Below, in pieces: positions 42,197 through 51,176 of a stretch of DNA of 51,917 nt. Below the pieces are notes generated by a model that saw only the letters and a program-made list of their open reading frames with translations, searched no databases and was not told where the DNA came from. Numbering within the stretch: position 1 is the first letter of the stretch; each line of letters opens with the position of its first letter. The translations under genes and the position numbers were made by a program. Source of the stretch: PALSA-555 sp035468285 (GTDB lineage: Bacteria; Actinomycetota; Acidimicrobiia; IMCC26256; PALSA-555); the NCBI GenBank assembly GCA_035468285.1, contig DATISY010000066.1, positions 1-51,917 on the forward strand, in the 5' to 3' direction.

Positions 42197-42703
42197 ATGA
42201 CGAACCCCGATCCCGACGGTGCGGATGGCGCGCCCGTCCAGCCCGAGGTCGTGGATTCGGAGGCCGTGCCCGTCGCCGGCCCGAGCGAGAACGGTGAGAC
42301 GGTCACCAGTCCGACCAAGTTGATCCGCATCGCGACGATGGTCCGCACCATGCTCGACGAGGTGCGCCGCGCCCCCCTCGATGACGCCGGCCGCCGACGC
42401 CTTCGAGAGATCCACGAGAAGTCCCTCTCCGAGCTGCAAGGGGTCCTGTCCCCCGAGCTGCAGAAGGAGCTCAGCGACGTCGTCCTCCCGCTCACGAGCG
42501 ATGCGCCGACGGAGTCCGAGCTGCGCCTCGCCCAGGCCCAGCTCGTCGGCTGGCTCGAGGGACTGTTCCACGGGATCCAGGCCACCCTCTTCACGCAGCA
42601 GGCCTCGGCGCAAGGCCAGCTCGACGAGATGCGACGCCGCCGGGCCCTGGAATCCGCGCAGGCGTTCGGACCACCCGAGACGCCGACGAGCGGCTACCTC
42701 TAG
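42197..42703 (+). CDS. bpa: Bacterial proteasome activator
   Basis: 168-residue DUF2587 protein, the ATP-independent ring activator of the actinobacterial 20S proteasome. After an acidic disordered N-terminus (1-38), helices carry KLIRIATMVRTMLDEVRRAP, LREIHEKSLSELQGVLSPEL and AQLVGWLEGLFHGIQATLF. The C-terminus ends Ser-Gly-Tyr-Leu, close to the GQYL-type docking tail of Bpa. GGAG lies 6 nt before ATG, with TATCCT (42150-42155) as a likely -10. It implies a proteasome elsewhere in the genome. Confidence 0.9.
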   Translation: MTNPDPDGADGAPVQPEVVDSEAVPVAGPSENGETVTSPTKLIRIATMVRTMLDEVRRAPLDDAGRRRLREIHEKSLSELQGVLSPELQKELSDVVLPLTSDAPTESELRLAQAQLVGWLEGLFHGIQATLFTQQASAQGQLDEMRRRRALESAQAFGPPETPTSGYL

Positions 42704-42707
42704 ATCG

Positions 42708-44069
42708 ATGTCCACCGCCGAGCTGTTCGCGAACGACTGGTCACCCGACGGGTGGCGGCGTCGGCCCGCGCAGCAGCAGCCCGACTGGCCCGACGCCGAC
42801 GCCGTCGCGCAGGTCGAGGAGGAGCTGCGGGCTCTCCCGCCGCTGGTGTTCGCCGGCGAGGCGGACACGCTGAAGGAGTCGCTCGCCGCGGCGCAAGACG
42901 GCCGCGCGTTCCTGCTCGTCGCGGGCGATTGCGCCGAGTCGTTCCAGGCGTTCTCGGCGGATGCCATCCGCGACAAGCTGCGCGTGATCCTGCAGATGTC
43001 GGTGGTTCTCACCTACGGGACCGGGGTCCCGACCATCAAGGTGGGTCGGATCGCCGGGCAGTTCACCAAGCCACGGTCCTCGGCGACGGAAGCCCGCGGT
43101 GACGTCGAGCTGCCATCGTTCCGGGGCGACACCATCAACGACTTCGCCTTCGAGGAGTTCGCCCGCCGGCCGGACCCGGTCCGTCTGGTGCGCGCGTACC
43201 ACCAGTCCGCCGCGACGCTGAACCTCGTCCGGGCATTCGCCAAAGGCGGGTTCGCCGATCTCGCCCGGGTGCACGCCTGGAACCAGGAGTTCGTCGCTGC
43301 CAGCCCCGAGGGCCGCCGCTACGACATCCTCGCCGGCGAGATCGAGCGCGCCTTGCGGTTCATGCGGGCCTGCGGCATCGACCTCGAAGCGGAGCTCGCG
43401 CTCCACCAGGTCGACATCTGGACGGCGCACGAGGCGCTCCTCCTCGAGTACGAAGAGGCGCTGACCCGACGCGACAGCATCAGCGGAGACTGGTACGACT
43501 GCTCGGCCCATCTGCTCTGGGTCGGCGAACGGACCCGCCAGCCCACGGGCGCGCACGTCGAGTTCCTCGCCGGCGTGCAGAACCCGCTCGGGGTGAAGCT
43601 CGGCCCGACCACGACCCCCGACGAGGTCATCTCCCTCTGCGAGCGTCTCAACCCACGCCGAGAGCCGGGACGGCTGGTGCTCTTCTCGCGGATGGGCGCC
43701 GACCAGGTCGCGGAGGCGCTCCCGCCGCTGCTGCGGGCCGTCCGCCAGACCGGCCACCCAGTCCTCTGGGCGTGCGACCCGATGCACGGGAACACCTTCG
43801 TGCACAGCAGCGGCTACAAGACCCGACGCTTCGACGACGTGCTCCGCGAGCTGCGCGGGTTCTTCGCCGCCTGCGAAGCCGCCGACGTCGCCGCCGGCGG
43901 CGTGCACATCGAGCTGACCGGCGAGAACGTGACCGAGTGCCTCGGCGGCAGCGAAGAGGTCCTCGACGAGCACCTCGAGCAGCGCTACGAGACGGTGTGC
44001 GACCCCCGCCTCAACGCCCGCCAGTCGCTCGACCTGGCGTTCAACGTCGCCGGTCTGCTGCGACGCTGA
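42708..44069 (+). CDS. aroG: 3-deoxy-7-phosphoheptulonate synthase, class II
   Basis: 453-residue class II (plant/mycobacterial type) DAHP synthase for the first step of the shikimate pathway. It has LPPLVFAGEADTL, LVAGDCAESFQAFSA, KVGRIAGQFTKPRS, GAHVEFLAGVQNPLGVK and CDPMHGNTF. GGVHIELTGENVTECLGGS ends the core. ATG 42708 lies 4 bp after the bpa stop, so the two are probably co-transcribed. Confidence 0.95.
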   Translation: MSTAELFANDWSPDGWRRRPAQQQPDWPDADAVAQVEEELRALPPLVFAGEADTLKESLAAAQDGRAFLLVAGDCAESFQAFSADAIRDKLRVILQMSVVLTYGTGVPTIKVGRIAGQFTKPRSSATEARGDVELPSFRGDTINDFAFEEFARRPDPVRLVRAYHQSAATLNLVRAFAKGGFADLARVHAWNQEFVAASPEGRRYDILAGEIERALRFMRACGIDLEAELALHQVDIWTAHEALLLEYEEALTRRDSISGDWYDCSAHLLWVGERTRQPTGAHVEFLAGVQNPLGVKLGPTTTPDEVISLCERLNPRREPGRLVLFSRMGADQVAEALPPLLRAVRQTGHPVLWACDPMHGNTFVHSSGYKTRRFDDVLRELRGFFAACEAADVAAGGVHIELTGENVTECLGGSEEVLDEHLEQRYETVCDPRLNARQSLDLAFNVAGLLRR

Positions 44070-44134
44070 CGGACCACCCGTCCGACGGTCCTCAGGATGA
44101 TCCGACCCGGGGTGTGCAGCGCGACCATGGCGCC

Positions 44135-47100
44135 ATGAGCGTCCCCGATAGCGGTATGAACCAGGGGCTCCTCGAAGATCTGTACGCCCGCTACCGCGTC
44201 GACCCGACCTCGGTTCCGGAGCGGTGGCGCCGCTACTTCGAACCCAAGAGCGGAGACGGAGACGGCACGCGACCCCCTCCCTCGCCTCCGCCGTCTCCCG
44301 CCCCCGCGGGGCCCGCGGCCTCGATCGAGGCGCCCGACACCCGCGTGCCGCCACCACCCCCGGACGGCAGTGCCGCCACTCCCCCAGCGGCGCCGCCCGC
44401 CGCGCCGCCGACGCCGGACGCGGCGACGTTCGCCTCCGCCGACGAAGCCGAGCCGCTGCGCGGCGCGGCGGCCCGCACGGTCGAGAACATGGAGGCATCC
44501 CTCGAGGTCCCCACCGCGACGTCGGTGCGGACCGTCCCGGCGAAGCTGCTCGAGGTCAACCGGCAGATCCTGAACAACCACCTCGGCCGCAACGGCCGCG
44601 GCAAGGTCAGCTTCACGCACCTCATCGCGTTCGCCGTCGTCCAGGCCCTGCGTGACTTCCCCGGATTGAACGCGACGTACGAGCAGCTCGACGGCAAACC
44701 GACGATCACCCATCACGCGCACGTGAACCTCGGTTTGGCGGTCGACCTGACCCGACGCGACGGCGCCCGCACGCTCCTCGTCCCCAACATCAAGGACGCC
44801 GAACAGCTGGACTTCGTCGATTTCTGGTCCCGGTATGAGGACCTCATCGCCAAGATCCGCGCCGGGAAGGTCACCCCCGACGACTTCGTCGGCACCACCG
44901 GCACGATCACGAACCCCGGGATGATCGGCACGATCCACTCCGTCCCGAGGCTCATGACCGGACAGGGCTTCATCGTCGGGGTCGGCTCGATCGGCTACCC
45001 CGCCGAGTACGAAGGCGCCGATCCCCAGATGCTCGCCGAGATCGGCGTCAGCAAGGTGACGACGCTCACCAACACCTATGACCACCGCATCATCGGCGGA
45101 GCCGAGAGCGGCGAGTTCCTGCGCCGCATCCATCATCTCCTCCTCGGAGACGACGGCTACTACGACGCGATCTTCCGTAGCCTCGAGGTGCCCTACGAGC
45201 CGGCCCGCTGGCACGCCGATCAGAGCATGCTGCGCGACCCCGCGGCGACCACCGACAAGATCGTGCACGTCCACCAGCTGATCAACATGTACCGCGTCCG
45301 CGGGCACCTCATGGCGAACCTCGACCCGCTCGGCCGCACGGAGCCCCGCACCCACCCCGAACTCGACATCGGCCACTACGGCCTGTCGATCTGGGATCTC
45401 GAGCGCGAGTTCCCGATCGGGTCCCTCGGCGCAGGCCGCCGCCCGGAGGGAACGATGCCGTTGCGTGACATCCTCGGGGTGCTCCGCGACGCGTACGCGC
45501 GCACCATTGGTGTCGAGTACATGCACATCCAGGAGCCGGACCAGAAGTCCTGGATCCAGGAGCACGTGGAAGGCCCTTCGGAGCCGAGCACGGCCGACGA
45601 CAAGATCCGCATCGTCCGGATGCTGAACGCCGCCGAGGCGTTCGAGCGGTTCCTGGGCGCGAAGTACCTGGGGCAGAAGCGGTTCAGCCTCGAGGGCGCC
45701 GAGACCTTGATCCCGATGCTGGACACGCTGTGCAGCGAAGCGGCCGACGGCGGCATGACCGAGCTGGTCATGGGGATGGCGCACCGCGGCCGGCTGAACG
45801 TGCTGGCCAACGTCTTGGGCAAGTCGTACGCCCAGATCTTCCGCGAGTTCGAAGGCGAGCTCGACCCGTCCAGCACCCAAGGGTCGGGGGACGTGAAGTA
45901 CCACGTCGGCCAGACCGGCAAGCACCGGTCACCGAGGGGCCACGAGGTGCTGCTGCGCCTCGCGGCGAACCCGAGCCACCTCGAGGCCGTCGACCCGGTC
46001 GTCGAAGGCATGGCCCGAGCCTCGGCAGAACGGCTCGGCGATCCCGTCGACGCCGTCCTGCCCGTGCTGGTGCACGGCGACGCCGCCTTCGCGGGCCAAG
46101 GCGTCGTGGCCGAGACGTTCAACCTCTCCGAGGTCGAGGGCTACGACGTCGGCGGCACCATCCACGTCGTGGTCAACAACCAGCTGGGGTTCACGACCTC
46201 ACCGGAATCGGGGCGCTCCGGCGTGTACGCGACCGACGTGGCCAAGATGGTGCAGGCACCCATCTTCCACGTGAACGGCGACGACCCCGAGGCCTGCGTG
46301 CGCGTCATCCGCCTCGCGTACGCGTTCCGCCAGGCGTTCCACAAGGACGTCGTCGTCGACCTGGTCTGCTACCGCCGGTACGGGCACAACGAGGCCGACG
46401 AGCCGGCCTTCACCCAGCCGCACATGTACGCGCTCATCGGCACACACCCGTCGATCCGGCAGCGGTACACCGAACAGCTCGTGAACCGCGGGGACCTGAC
46501 CGCGGAGGAGGCCGAGGCCACAACCGCTGACTTCCGCGCCCGCCTCGACCGGGCGTTCGAGGAGACCCACGAGCCCCACAACACCGGGATCGACCCCGAC
46601 GCGGAGCTGCTCGACGTGAACGAGCCCACCGAGCCCGCCGCCCCCGTCGCCACCGCGGCGGACCGCACGGTCCTCGACCGGGTCGTCGAGGGGCTCAGCA
46701 CCTGGCCCGACACCTTCCACGTCCACCCGAAGCTGGAGCGGCTCCTCCTCGCCCAGCGCGACGCGTACCGCAGCGGGACAGTCGAGTGGGCACTGGCCGA
46801 ATCGTTGGCGTTTGGGTCGCTGGTGCTCGAAGGGACTCCGGTGCGCGTCGCGGGCCAGGACACCCGCCGGGGGACGTTCAGCCAGCGGCACGGAGTCCTC
46901 GTCGACGTCGTCAACGAGGTCGAATACGTCCCGCTCCGTCACCTCGCGCCGGGTCAGGCCCCGTTCCGCCTGTACGACACGGTGCTGTCCGAGTACGCCG
47001 CACTCGGGTTCGAGTACGGGTACTCGGTCGCCGCGCCGGAGTCGTTCACCGCATGGGAGGCCCAGTTCGGTGACTTCATGAACGCGGCGCAAGTCACGAT

Positions 47101-47812
47101 CGACCAGTTCATCGTCGCCGCCGAGGACAAGAGGGGACAGCGTTCCGCCCTGACCATCCTGCTGCCGCACGGCTTCGAAGGCCAGGGCCCCGACCACTCG
47201 AGCGCCCGCATCGAGCGGTTCCTGGCCCAGTGCGCCGACGACAACCTCCGGGTGGTGTACCCGTCCACCGCGGCGCAGTACTTCCACGCGTTGCGCCGTC
47301 AGGTCCGGGCCGGACGGCGGGTGCCGCTCGTGTGCTTCACCCCCAAGCGGTACCTGCGGATGGCCCAGACCCGTTCGACCGTCGAGCAGCTCACCAACGA
47401 CACCTTCCATCGGGTGCTCGACGACCGCAACACCGACCTGGACCCGGCCACGGTCCGGCGGGTGCTGCTCTGCACCGGCAAGCTCGCCCACGAGCTGATG
47501 GACGCCCGCGACAAGGCCCACAGCCCCGTCGCGGTGATCCGCCTCGAGCAGCTCTACCCGTGGCCCGAACCCGAGCTGCTCGCCACACTCGGCCGCTACC
47601 CGAGCACGGCGCAATTGTGGTGGGTGCAGGAGGAGCCGGCGAACATGGGGGCCTGGTCGTTCGTCGACGGCGCCTTGCGCCGCTCGCTCGGCGACACCCG
47701 CCACTGGGCCCACATCGCCCGGCACGCCAGCGCGAGCCCCGCCACCGGGAGCCCGAAGGTCCACGAGCGGGAGCAACAGGCCGTCGTCGACGCCGCGGTC
47801 GGCGGCGTCTGA
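44135..47812 (+). CDS. kgd: Multifunctional 2-oxoglutarate metabolism enzyme (E1-E2 fusion)
   Basis: 1225-residue protein matching mycobacterial Kgd (1231). An E1-type N-terminal tail (LLEDLYARYRVDPTSVPERW) and a Pro/Ala linker (about 45-95) precede the succinyltransferase domain with TNTYDHRIIGGAESGEF (His317). The thiamine-dependent E1 part follows: MAHRGRLNVLANVLGKSY, VHGDAAFAGQGVVAET and CYRRYGHNEADEPAFTQP. It has no lipoyl domain, as in Kgd. It can serve 2-oxoglutarate dehydrogenase or carboxyligase reactions with partner E2/E3 proteins. An ATG at 44156 is an alternative start. Confidence 0.95.
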   Translation: MSVPDSGMNQGLLEDLYARYRVDPTSVPERWRRYFEPKSGDGDGTRPPPSPPPSPAPAGPAASIEAPDTRVPPPPPDGSAATPPAAPPAAPPTPDAATFASADEAEPLRGAAARTVENMEASLEVPTATSVRTVPAKLLEVNRQILNNHLGRNGRGKVSFTHLIAFAVVQALRDFPGLNATYEQLDGKPTITHHAHVNLGLAVDLTRRDGARTLLVPNIKDAEQLDFVDFWSRYEDLIAKIRAGKVTPDDFVGTTGTITNPGMIGTIHSVPRLMTGQGFIVGVGSIGYPAEYEGADPQMLAEIGVSKVTTLTNTYDHRIIGGAESGEFLRRIHHLLLGDDGYYDAIFRSLEVPYEPARWHADQSMLRDPAATTDKIVHVHQLINMYRVRGHLMANLDPLGRTEPRTHPELDIGHYGLSIWDLEREFPIGSLGAGRRPEGTMPLRDILGVLRDAYARTIGVEYMHIQEPDQKSWIQEHVEGPSEPSTADDKIRIVRMLNAAEAFERFLGAKYLGQKRFSLEGAETLIPMLDTLCSEAADGGMTELVMGMAHRGRLNVLANVLGKSYAQIFREFEGELDPSSTQGSGDVKYHVGQTGKHRSPRGHEVLLRLAANPSHLEAVDPVVEGMARASAERLGDPVDAVLPVLVHGDAAFAGQGVVAETFNLSEVEGYDVGGTIHVVVNNQLGFTTSPESGRSGVYATDVAKMVQAPIFHVNGDDPEACVRVIRLAYAFRQAFHKDVVVDLVCYRRYGHNEADEPAFTQPHMYALIGTHPSIRQRYTEQLVNRGDLTAEEAEATTADFRARLDRAFEETHEPHNTGIDPDAELLDVNEPTEPAAPVATAADRTVLDRVVEGLSTWPDTFHVHPKLERLLLAQRDAYRSGTVEWALAESLAFGSLVLEGTPVRVAGQDTRRGTFSQRHGVLVDVVNEVEYVPLRHLAPGQAPFRLYDTVLSEYAALGFEYGYSVAAPESFTAWEAQFGDFMNAAQVTIDQFIVAAEDKRGQRSALTILLPHGFEGQGPDHSSARIERFLAQCADDNLRVVYPSTAAQYFHALRRQVRAGRRVPLVCFTPKRYLRMAQTRSTVEQLTNDTFHRVLDDRNTDLDPATVRRVLLCTGKLAHELMDARDKAHSPVAVIRLEQLYPWPEPELLATLGRYPSTAQLWWVQEEPANMGAWSFVDGALRRSLGDTRHWAHIARHASASPATGSPKVHEREQQAVVDAAVGGV

Positions 47813-47823
47813 CACCGGTCGGT

Positions 47824-48432
47824 TCAGACCGTCCGAACGGACGCCCCCGCGTCGGCGCGCAGCCATCCGAGGACCGCGTCCACGACCCCGTCCGCGTACC
47901 GCTCGTCGAGGCGGCCCCGGACCACGAGCTGCCGGTAGAAGATCGGTCCCGCGAGCAGATCGGCGACCATATGCCCGTCGGTGTCGTCGGTCAGCTCCCC
48001 GCGTGCCACGGCCCGCGCCACGGCTCGGACGGTGTGCTCACGGCGCGCCGCGATGAAGCGGCGATGCTCATCGGCGAGCTGCGCGCAGCGGGGCAGCGCG
48101 GCCACCAGCTCGGGAACGCACCGGCCCGCGACCGTCCCAGTGAGGAGGTGGACGAGGTTCCGCCCGATGGCCTGCAGATCACCGCGCAGTGAGCCGGTGT
48201 CCGCCTCCGGGGCCGCGGTGCTGCTGAGGCACGACACGGCACGCATCACCAGCTCCGGTTTGCCCGGGTAACGGCGGTACACGGTGGCCTTCCCCACCCC
48301 GGCACGCGCCGCGACGGCCTCCATGGTGAGACCGTCGAAACCGTCCTCGGCGAAGACGGCCAACGCGGCGTCCACGATCGCCTGGTCGGCTTCGACGCTG
48401 CGGGGCCGACCCGGACGAGCCGGCTCCGTCAC
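47824..48432 (-). CDS. TetR-family transcriptional regulator
   Basis: 202-residue repressor. The N-terminal helix-turn-helix is FDGLTMEAVAARAGVGKATV then YRRYPGKPELV; the C-terminal ligand domain is all-helical. The GTG start overlaps the transporter stop as GTGA, so regulator and pump are made together. The inverted repeat at 50163-50180 is the likely binding site, giving autoregulation. Confidence 0.9.
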   Translation of the reverse strand: MTEPARPGRPRSVEADQAIVDAALAVFAEDGFDGLTMEAVAARAGVGKATVYRRYPGKPELVMRAVSCLSSTAAPEADTGSLRGDLQAIGRNLVHLLTGTVAGRCVPELVAALPRCAQLADEHRRFIAARREHTVRAVARAVARGELTDDTDGHMVADLLAGPIFYRQLVVRGRLDERYADGVVDAVLGWLRADAGASVRTV

Positions 48433-50111
48433 GGTGTGCGGGCGGGCGCCGACGGGACACGCTCCGCCTGGTCCCGTCCCGCGCCGTTGCCGTCCCGGCC
48501 GGCGCCGGTCGCGGCGGGCGCCGAGGTCGGCGGCGCCGCCGGGTGGCGGTGAGCGTCGAAGTCGGCGGCTTGACGTTCGACGTCGCCGGCGTCGGCGCGC
48601 GCCGGCAACCAGATCAGTACCGCGATGATCCCGACCGCCGAGGCCGCGGCCCCGACGTAGAGCCCGTTGTGGAACCCGTCGATGAACGCGGTCTTGGCGA
48701 GCGCGACGAAGGGCTGCCCCGCGGCCGCGGGGAGATGCTGCGCGGCCTGCAACGCGGCGCCGAGCGACGACTTGGCCAGCGCCACCGCGTTCGCCGGCAC
48801 CGGCTTGCCTCGGAGCGCGGAGACGATCTGGGACCCGTAGATCGACGAGAACACGCTGCCGATGACCGCGACACCGACGGCGCCACCGACCTGGCGGGTC
48901 GTGTCGTTCACCGCGGAGCCGACACCCGCCCGGGAGAGCGGGAGCGAGCCCATGATCGATTCGGTGGCGGGACTCATGGTGAGGGCCATCCCGGTGGCGG
49001 CGAGCGCCATGCGCCACGCGATGTCGAGGTACGGCGTGGTGGCACCGACGCCACCGAGCAGCAGCAGGCCGGCCGAGACGCAGAGCAGACCGAGCGCGAC
49101 GGTGAGCTTCGTGCCGATCCGGTCCACGAGCTTGGGGCTCAACGGCGCGATGACCATCATCGGGATCGCGAACGCCAGGAGCCGGATCCCGGTCTGCAAC
49201 GGTGTGTAGCCGAGCACGAACTGCAGGTACTGGGTCAGGAGGAAGATAGAGCCGAACATCGCGAAGAACGTGATCGCGATGGCGCCGCTGGCGCCGCTGA
49301 ACCGAGGGTTCTTCCAGAAGCCGATGTCGAGCATGGGGTGATCGACTCGGCGTTCCCAGAGGAAGAAGGTCGCCATGACGACCCCGCCGATAGCGAAGAA
49401 GACGAGCGTCGACGTCGCGGTCCACCCCTTCGTGGGGGCCTCGATGACCGCGTAGAGCAGGGCGCTCAGCCCGATGATCGACAGTGCGGCGCCGACGAGG
49501 TCGAGGCGGGGCGCGCCGGGGTCCTTCGAGTTGGGGATCAGGTAGATCCCGGCGACGATCCCGAACGCCACGATGGGCAGGTTCACGAGGAAGATCGAAC
49601 CCCAGTAGAAGTGCTCAAGGAGGAACCCGCCGGTGAGGGGCCCGAGCGCGACGCCGACTCCCGCGGTCGCGGCCCACACGCCGATGGCCTTCGGTCGCTC
49701 GTCCGCGGGGAACACGTTGGTGATGATCGACAACGTCGCCGGCATGATCAGCGCGCCCCCGATGCCCATGAACGCGCGGCTGGCGATGAGCTGGTCGGCG
49801 GACCCGGCGAGCGCGGACAGCAGCGACCCGGCGCCGAACACGAGGAACCCGGCCTGCAGCGCGGGGCGGCGCCCGTACTTGTCACCGACGCTGCCCATCG
49901 TGAGGAGCAGCCCGGCGAACACGAGCGTGTACGAGTCGACCATCCACTGCAGCTGACTGTTCGACGCGTGCAGGGTGTCGACGATCGTCGGCAACGCCAC
50001 GTTCAGGATCGAGTTGTCGAGCACGATCACGATGAGGCTGAAGCACAACACGACGAGGATCAGCCACCGTCGCTCGTGGGCCTTCGCCTGGACTCGGTCT
50101 GAGAGCGTCAT
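48429..50111 (-). CDS. DHA2-family (14-TMS) MFS drug efflux transporter
   Basis: 560-residue proton-driven exporter of the EmrB/QacA type. The first helix ends in VLDNSILNVALPTIVDTLH. Motif A is GSVGDKYGRRPAL and motif C is GVGVALGPLTGGFL. The hydrophobicity pattern gives about 14 helices. A hydrophilic tail of about 55 residues (rich in Ala, Asp, Gly, Arg) follows the last helix. GAGGA lies before ATG 50111. Confidence 0.93.
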   Translation of the reverse strand: MTLSDRVQAKAHERRWLILVVLCFSLIVIVLDNSILNVALPTIVDTLHASNSQLQWMVDSYTLVFAGLLLTMGSVGDKYGRRPALQAGFLVFGAGSLLSALAGSADQLIASRAFMGIGGALIMPATLSIITNVFPADERPKAIGVWAATAGVGVALGPLTGGFLLEHFYWGSIFLVNLPIVAFGIVAGIYLIPNSKDPGAPRLDLVGAALSIIGLSALLYAVIEAPTKGWTATSTLVFFAIGGVVMATFFLWERRVDHPMLDIGFWKNPRFSGASGAIAITFFAMFGSIFLLTQYLQFVLGYTPLQTGIRLLAFAIPMMVIAPLSPKLVDRIGTKLTVALGLLCVSAGLLLLGGVGATTPYLDIAWRMALAATGMALTMSPATESIMGSLPLSRAGVGSAVNDTTRQVGGAVGVAVIGSVFSSIYGSQIVSALRGKPVPANAVALAKSSLGAALQAAQHLPAAAGQPFVALAKTAFIDGFHNGLYVGAAASAVGIIAVLIWLPARADAGDVERQAADFDAHRHPAAPPTSAPAATGAGRDGNGAGRDQAERVPSAPARTP

Positions 50112-50162
50112 GCGGTCCTCGGTTCCACCGGCGGGGGTTCCAGCAGCGCAACACGATCGTTT

Positions 50163-50180
50163 CGGAACGGGGGCGTTCCG
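50163..50180. promoter_or_regulatory. Candidate TetR operator
   Basis: Exact inverted repeat CGGAACG-GGGG-CGTTCCG, 52 bp upstream of the efflux gene that is co-transcribed with a TetR regulator. Length and symmetry are typical of TetR operators. Confidence 0.68.
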
Positions 50181-50251
50181 TTTCCCGGCACCCTACGACC
50201 GTCGGTCGGGAGCGACAATGTGACGGACGTCACCGGCCCACGGCCGGGTCG

Positions 50252-51151
50252 TCAGCCGCCGGCGGCGTCGATGGCCTCGAGGGCCCGCTGGACCGCGCCC
50301 TCGGACGCGTTCGTGAGCGGGAGCCGCACGTCGGGGGTCGGGATGAGACCCTGGGCGTGGAGCACCCCCTTGAACACGGCGGGGTTGGGCTCGGCGAAGC
50401 AGGCCCGCGTGACCCCGAGGAGCGCTTCGTGGTGGGCTCGACCCTCGTCGACCTTGCCGGCCAGACCACACTCGGTCATCTCCACGAACCGGCGGGTGCA
50501 AACGTGCGCCGCGGCGGAGATCGCCCCGGCCCCGCCCAGCAGCACCAACGGGAACATGAAGGGGTCGTCCCCGCCGAGGACCGCGAACCCGGCTGGGGAC
50601 TCGGCGAGGAGCTGCAACGACCCGTCGTCGATGGCGCCGACGGCTTGCTTGACCCCGATGATGTTCGGGGTGCGGGCGAGCCGGAGCAGCCCGTCGGGCT
50701 CGAGGAGCCGGCCGGTGCGGCTCGGGATGTTGTAGAGGACGACGGGCACGGGGCTCGCGGCGGCGATCGCCTCGAAGTGGGCGACGATGCCGGCTTGACC
50801 GGGCCGGAGGTAATACGGGACGACGCAGAGCGCGGCGCGGGCTTCGGGCACCGCGGCGAGCGCCTGCGTCGAGGCGATCGTCGCGTGGGTGTTGTTCGTC
50901 CCGACCCCGACGATCATCGGCGCGTCGCGCTCGCGGCAGACGCGGGCGCAGGCCTCCACGACCGCGGCCTGCTCGTCGTGGTCGAGGAGCGGCGTCTCCC
51001 CCGTCGTGCCGAGCGGGACCAGCCCCGCGACGCCAGCGTCGAGATAGGTGTGCGCGAGACGCTCGAGCGCGTCGAGCGCGACGCGGCCGTCCGACGAGAA
51101 CGGGGTGATGAGCGGGACGTAGACGCCGCGTAACGACACGTCGTTGGCCAC
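50252..51151 (-). CDS. dapA: 4-hydroxy-tetrahydrodipicolinate synthase
   Basis: 299-residue TIM-barrel enzyme condensing pyruvate with aspartate semialdehyde, first committed step to DAP and lysine. It has VPLGTTGETPLL (Thr49/50), VVLYNIPSRTG (Tyr140) and NIIGVKQAVG (Schiff-base Lys168). The GTG at 51151 is chosen because TACCCT ends 7 nt upstream. An ATG at 51178 is in frame but overlaps that promoter and the divergent gene. Confidence 0.9.
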   Translation of the reverse strand: MANDVSLRGVYVPLITPFSSDGRVALDALERLAHTYLDAGVAGLVPLGTTGETPLLDHDEQAAVVEACARVCRERDAPMIVGVGTNNTHATIASTQALAAVPEARAALCVVPYYLRPGQAGIVAHFEAIAAASPVPVVLYNIPSRTGRLLEPDGLLRLARTPNIIGVKQAVGAIDDGSLQLLAESPAGFAVLGGDDPFMFPLVLLGGAGAISAAAHVCTRRFVEMTECGLAGKVDEGRAHHEALLGVTRACFAEPNPAVFKGVLHAQGLIPTPDVRLPLTNASEGAVQRALEAIDAAGG

Positions 51152-51158
51152 AAAGCGA

Positions 51159-51168
51159 AGGGTAGCCT
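51159..51168. promoter_or_regulatory. Overlapping divergent -10 boxes of dapA and the TauE/SafE gene
   Basis: TACCCT on the minus strand (51159-51164) serves dapA. TAGCCT on the plus strand (51163-51168) serves the permease. They share two bases in a 25-bp intergenic gap, and each sits 7-8 nt from its start codon. Confidence 0.55.
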
Positions 51169-51176
51169 CCGCGGGC

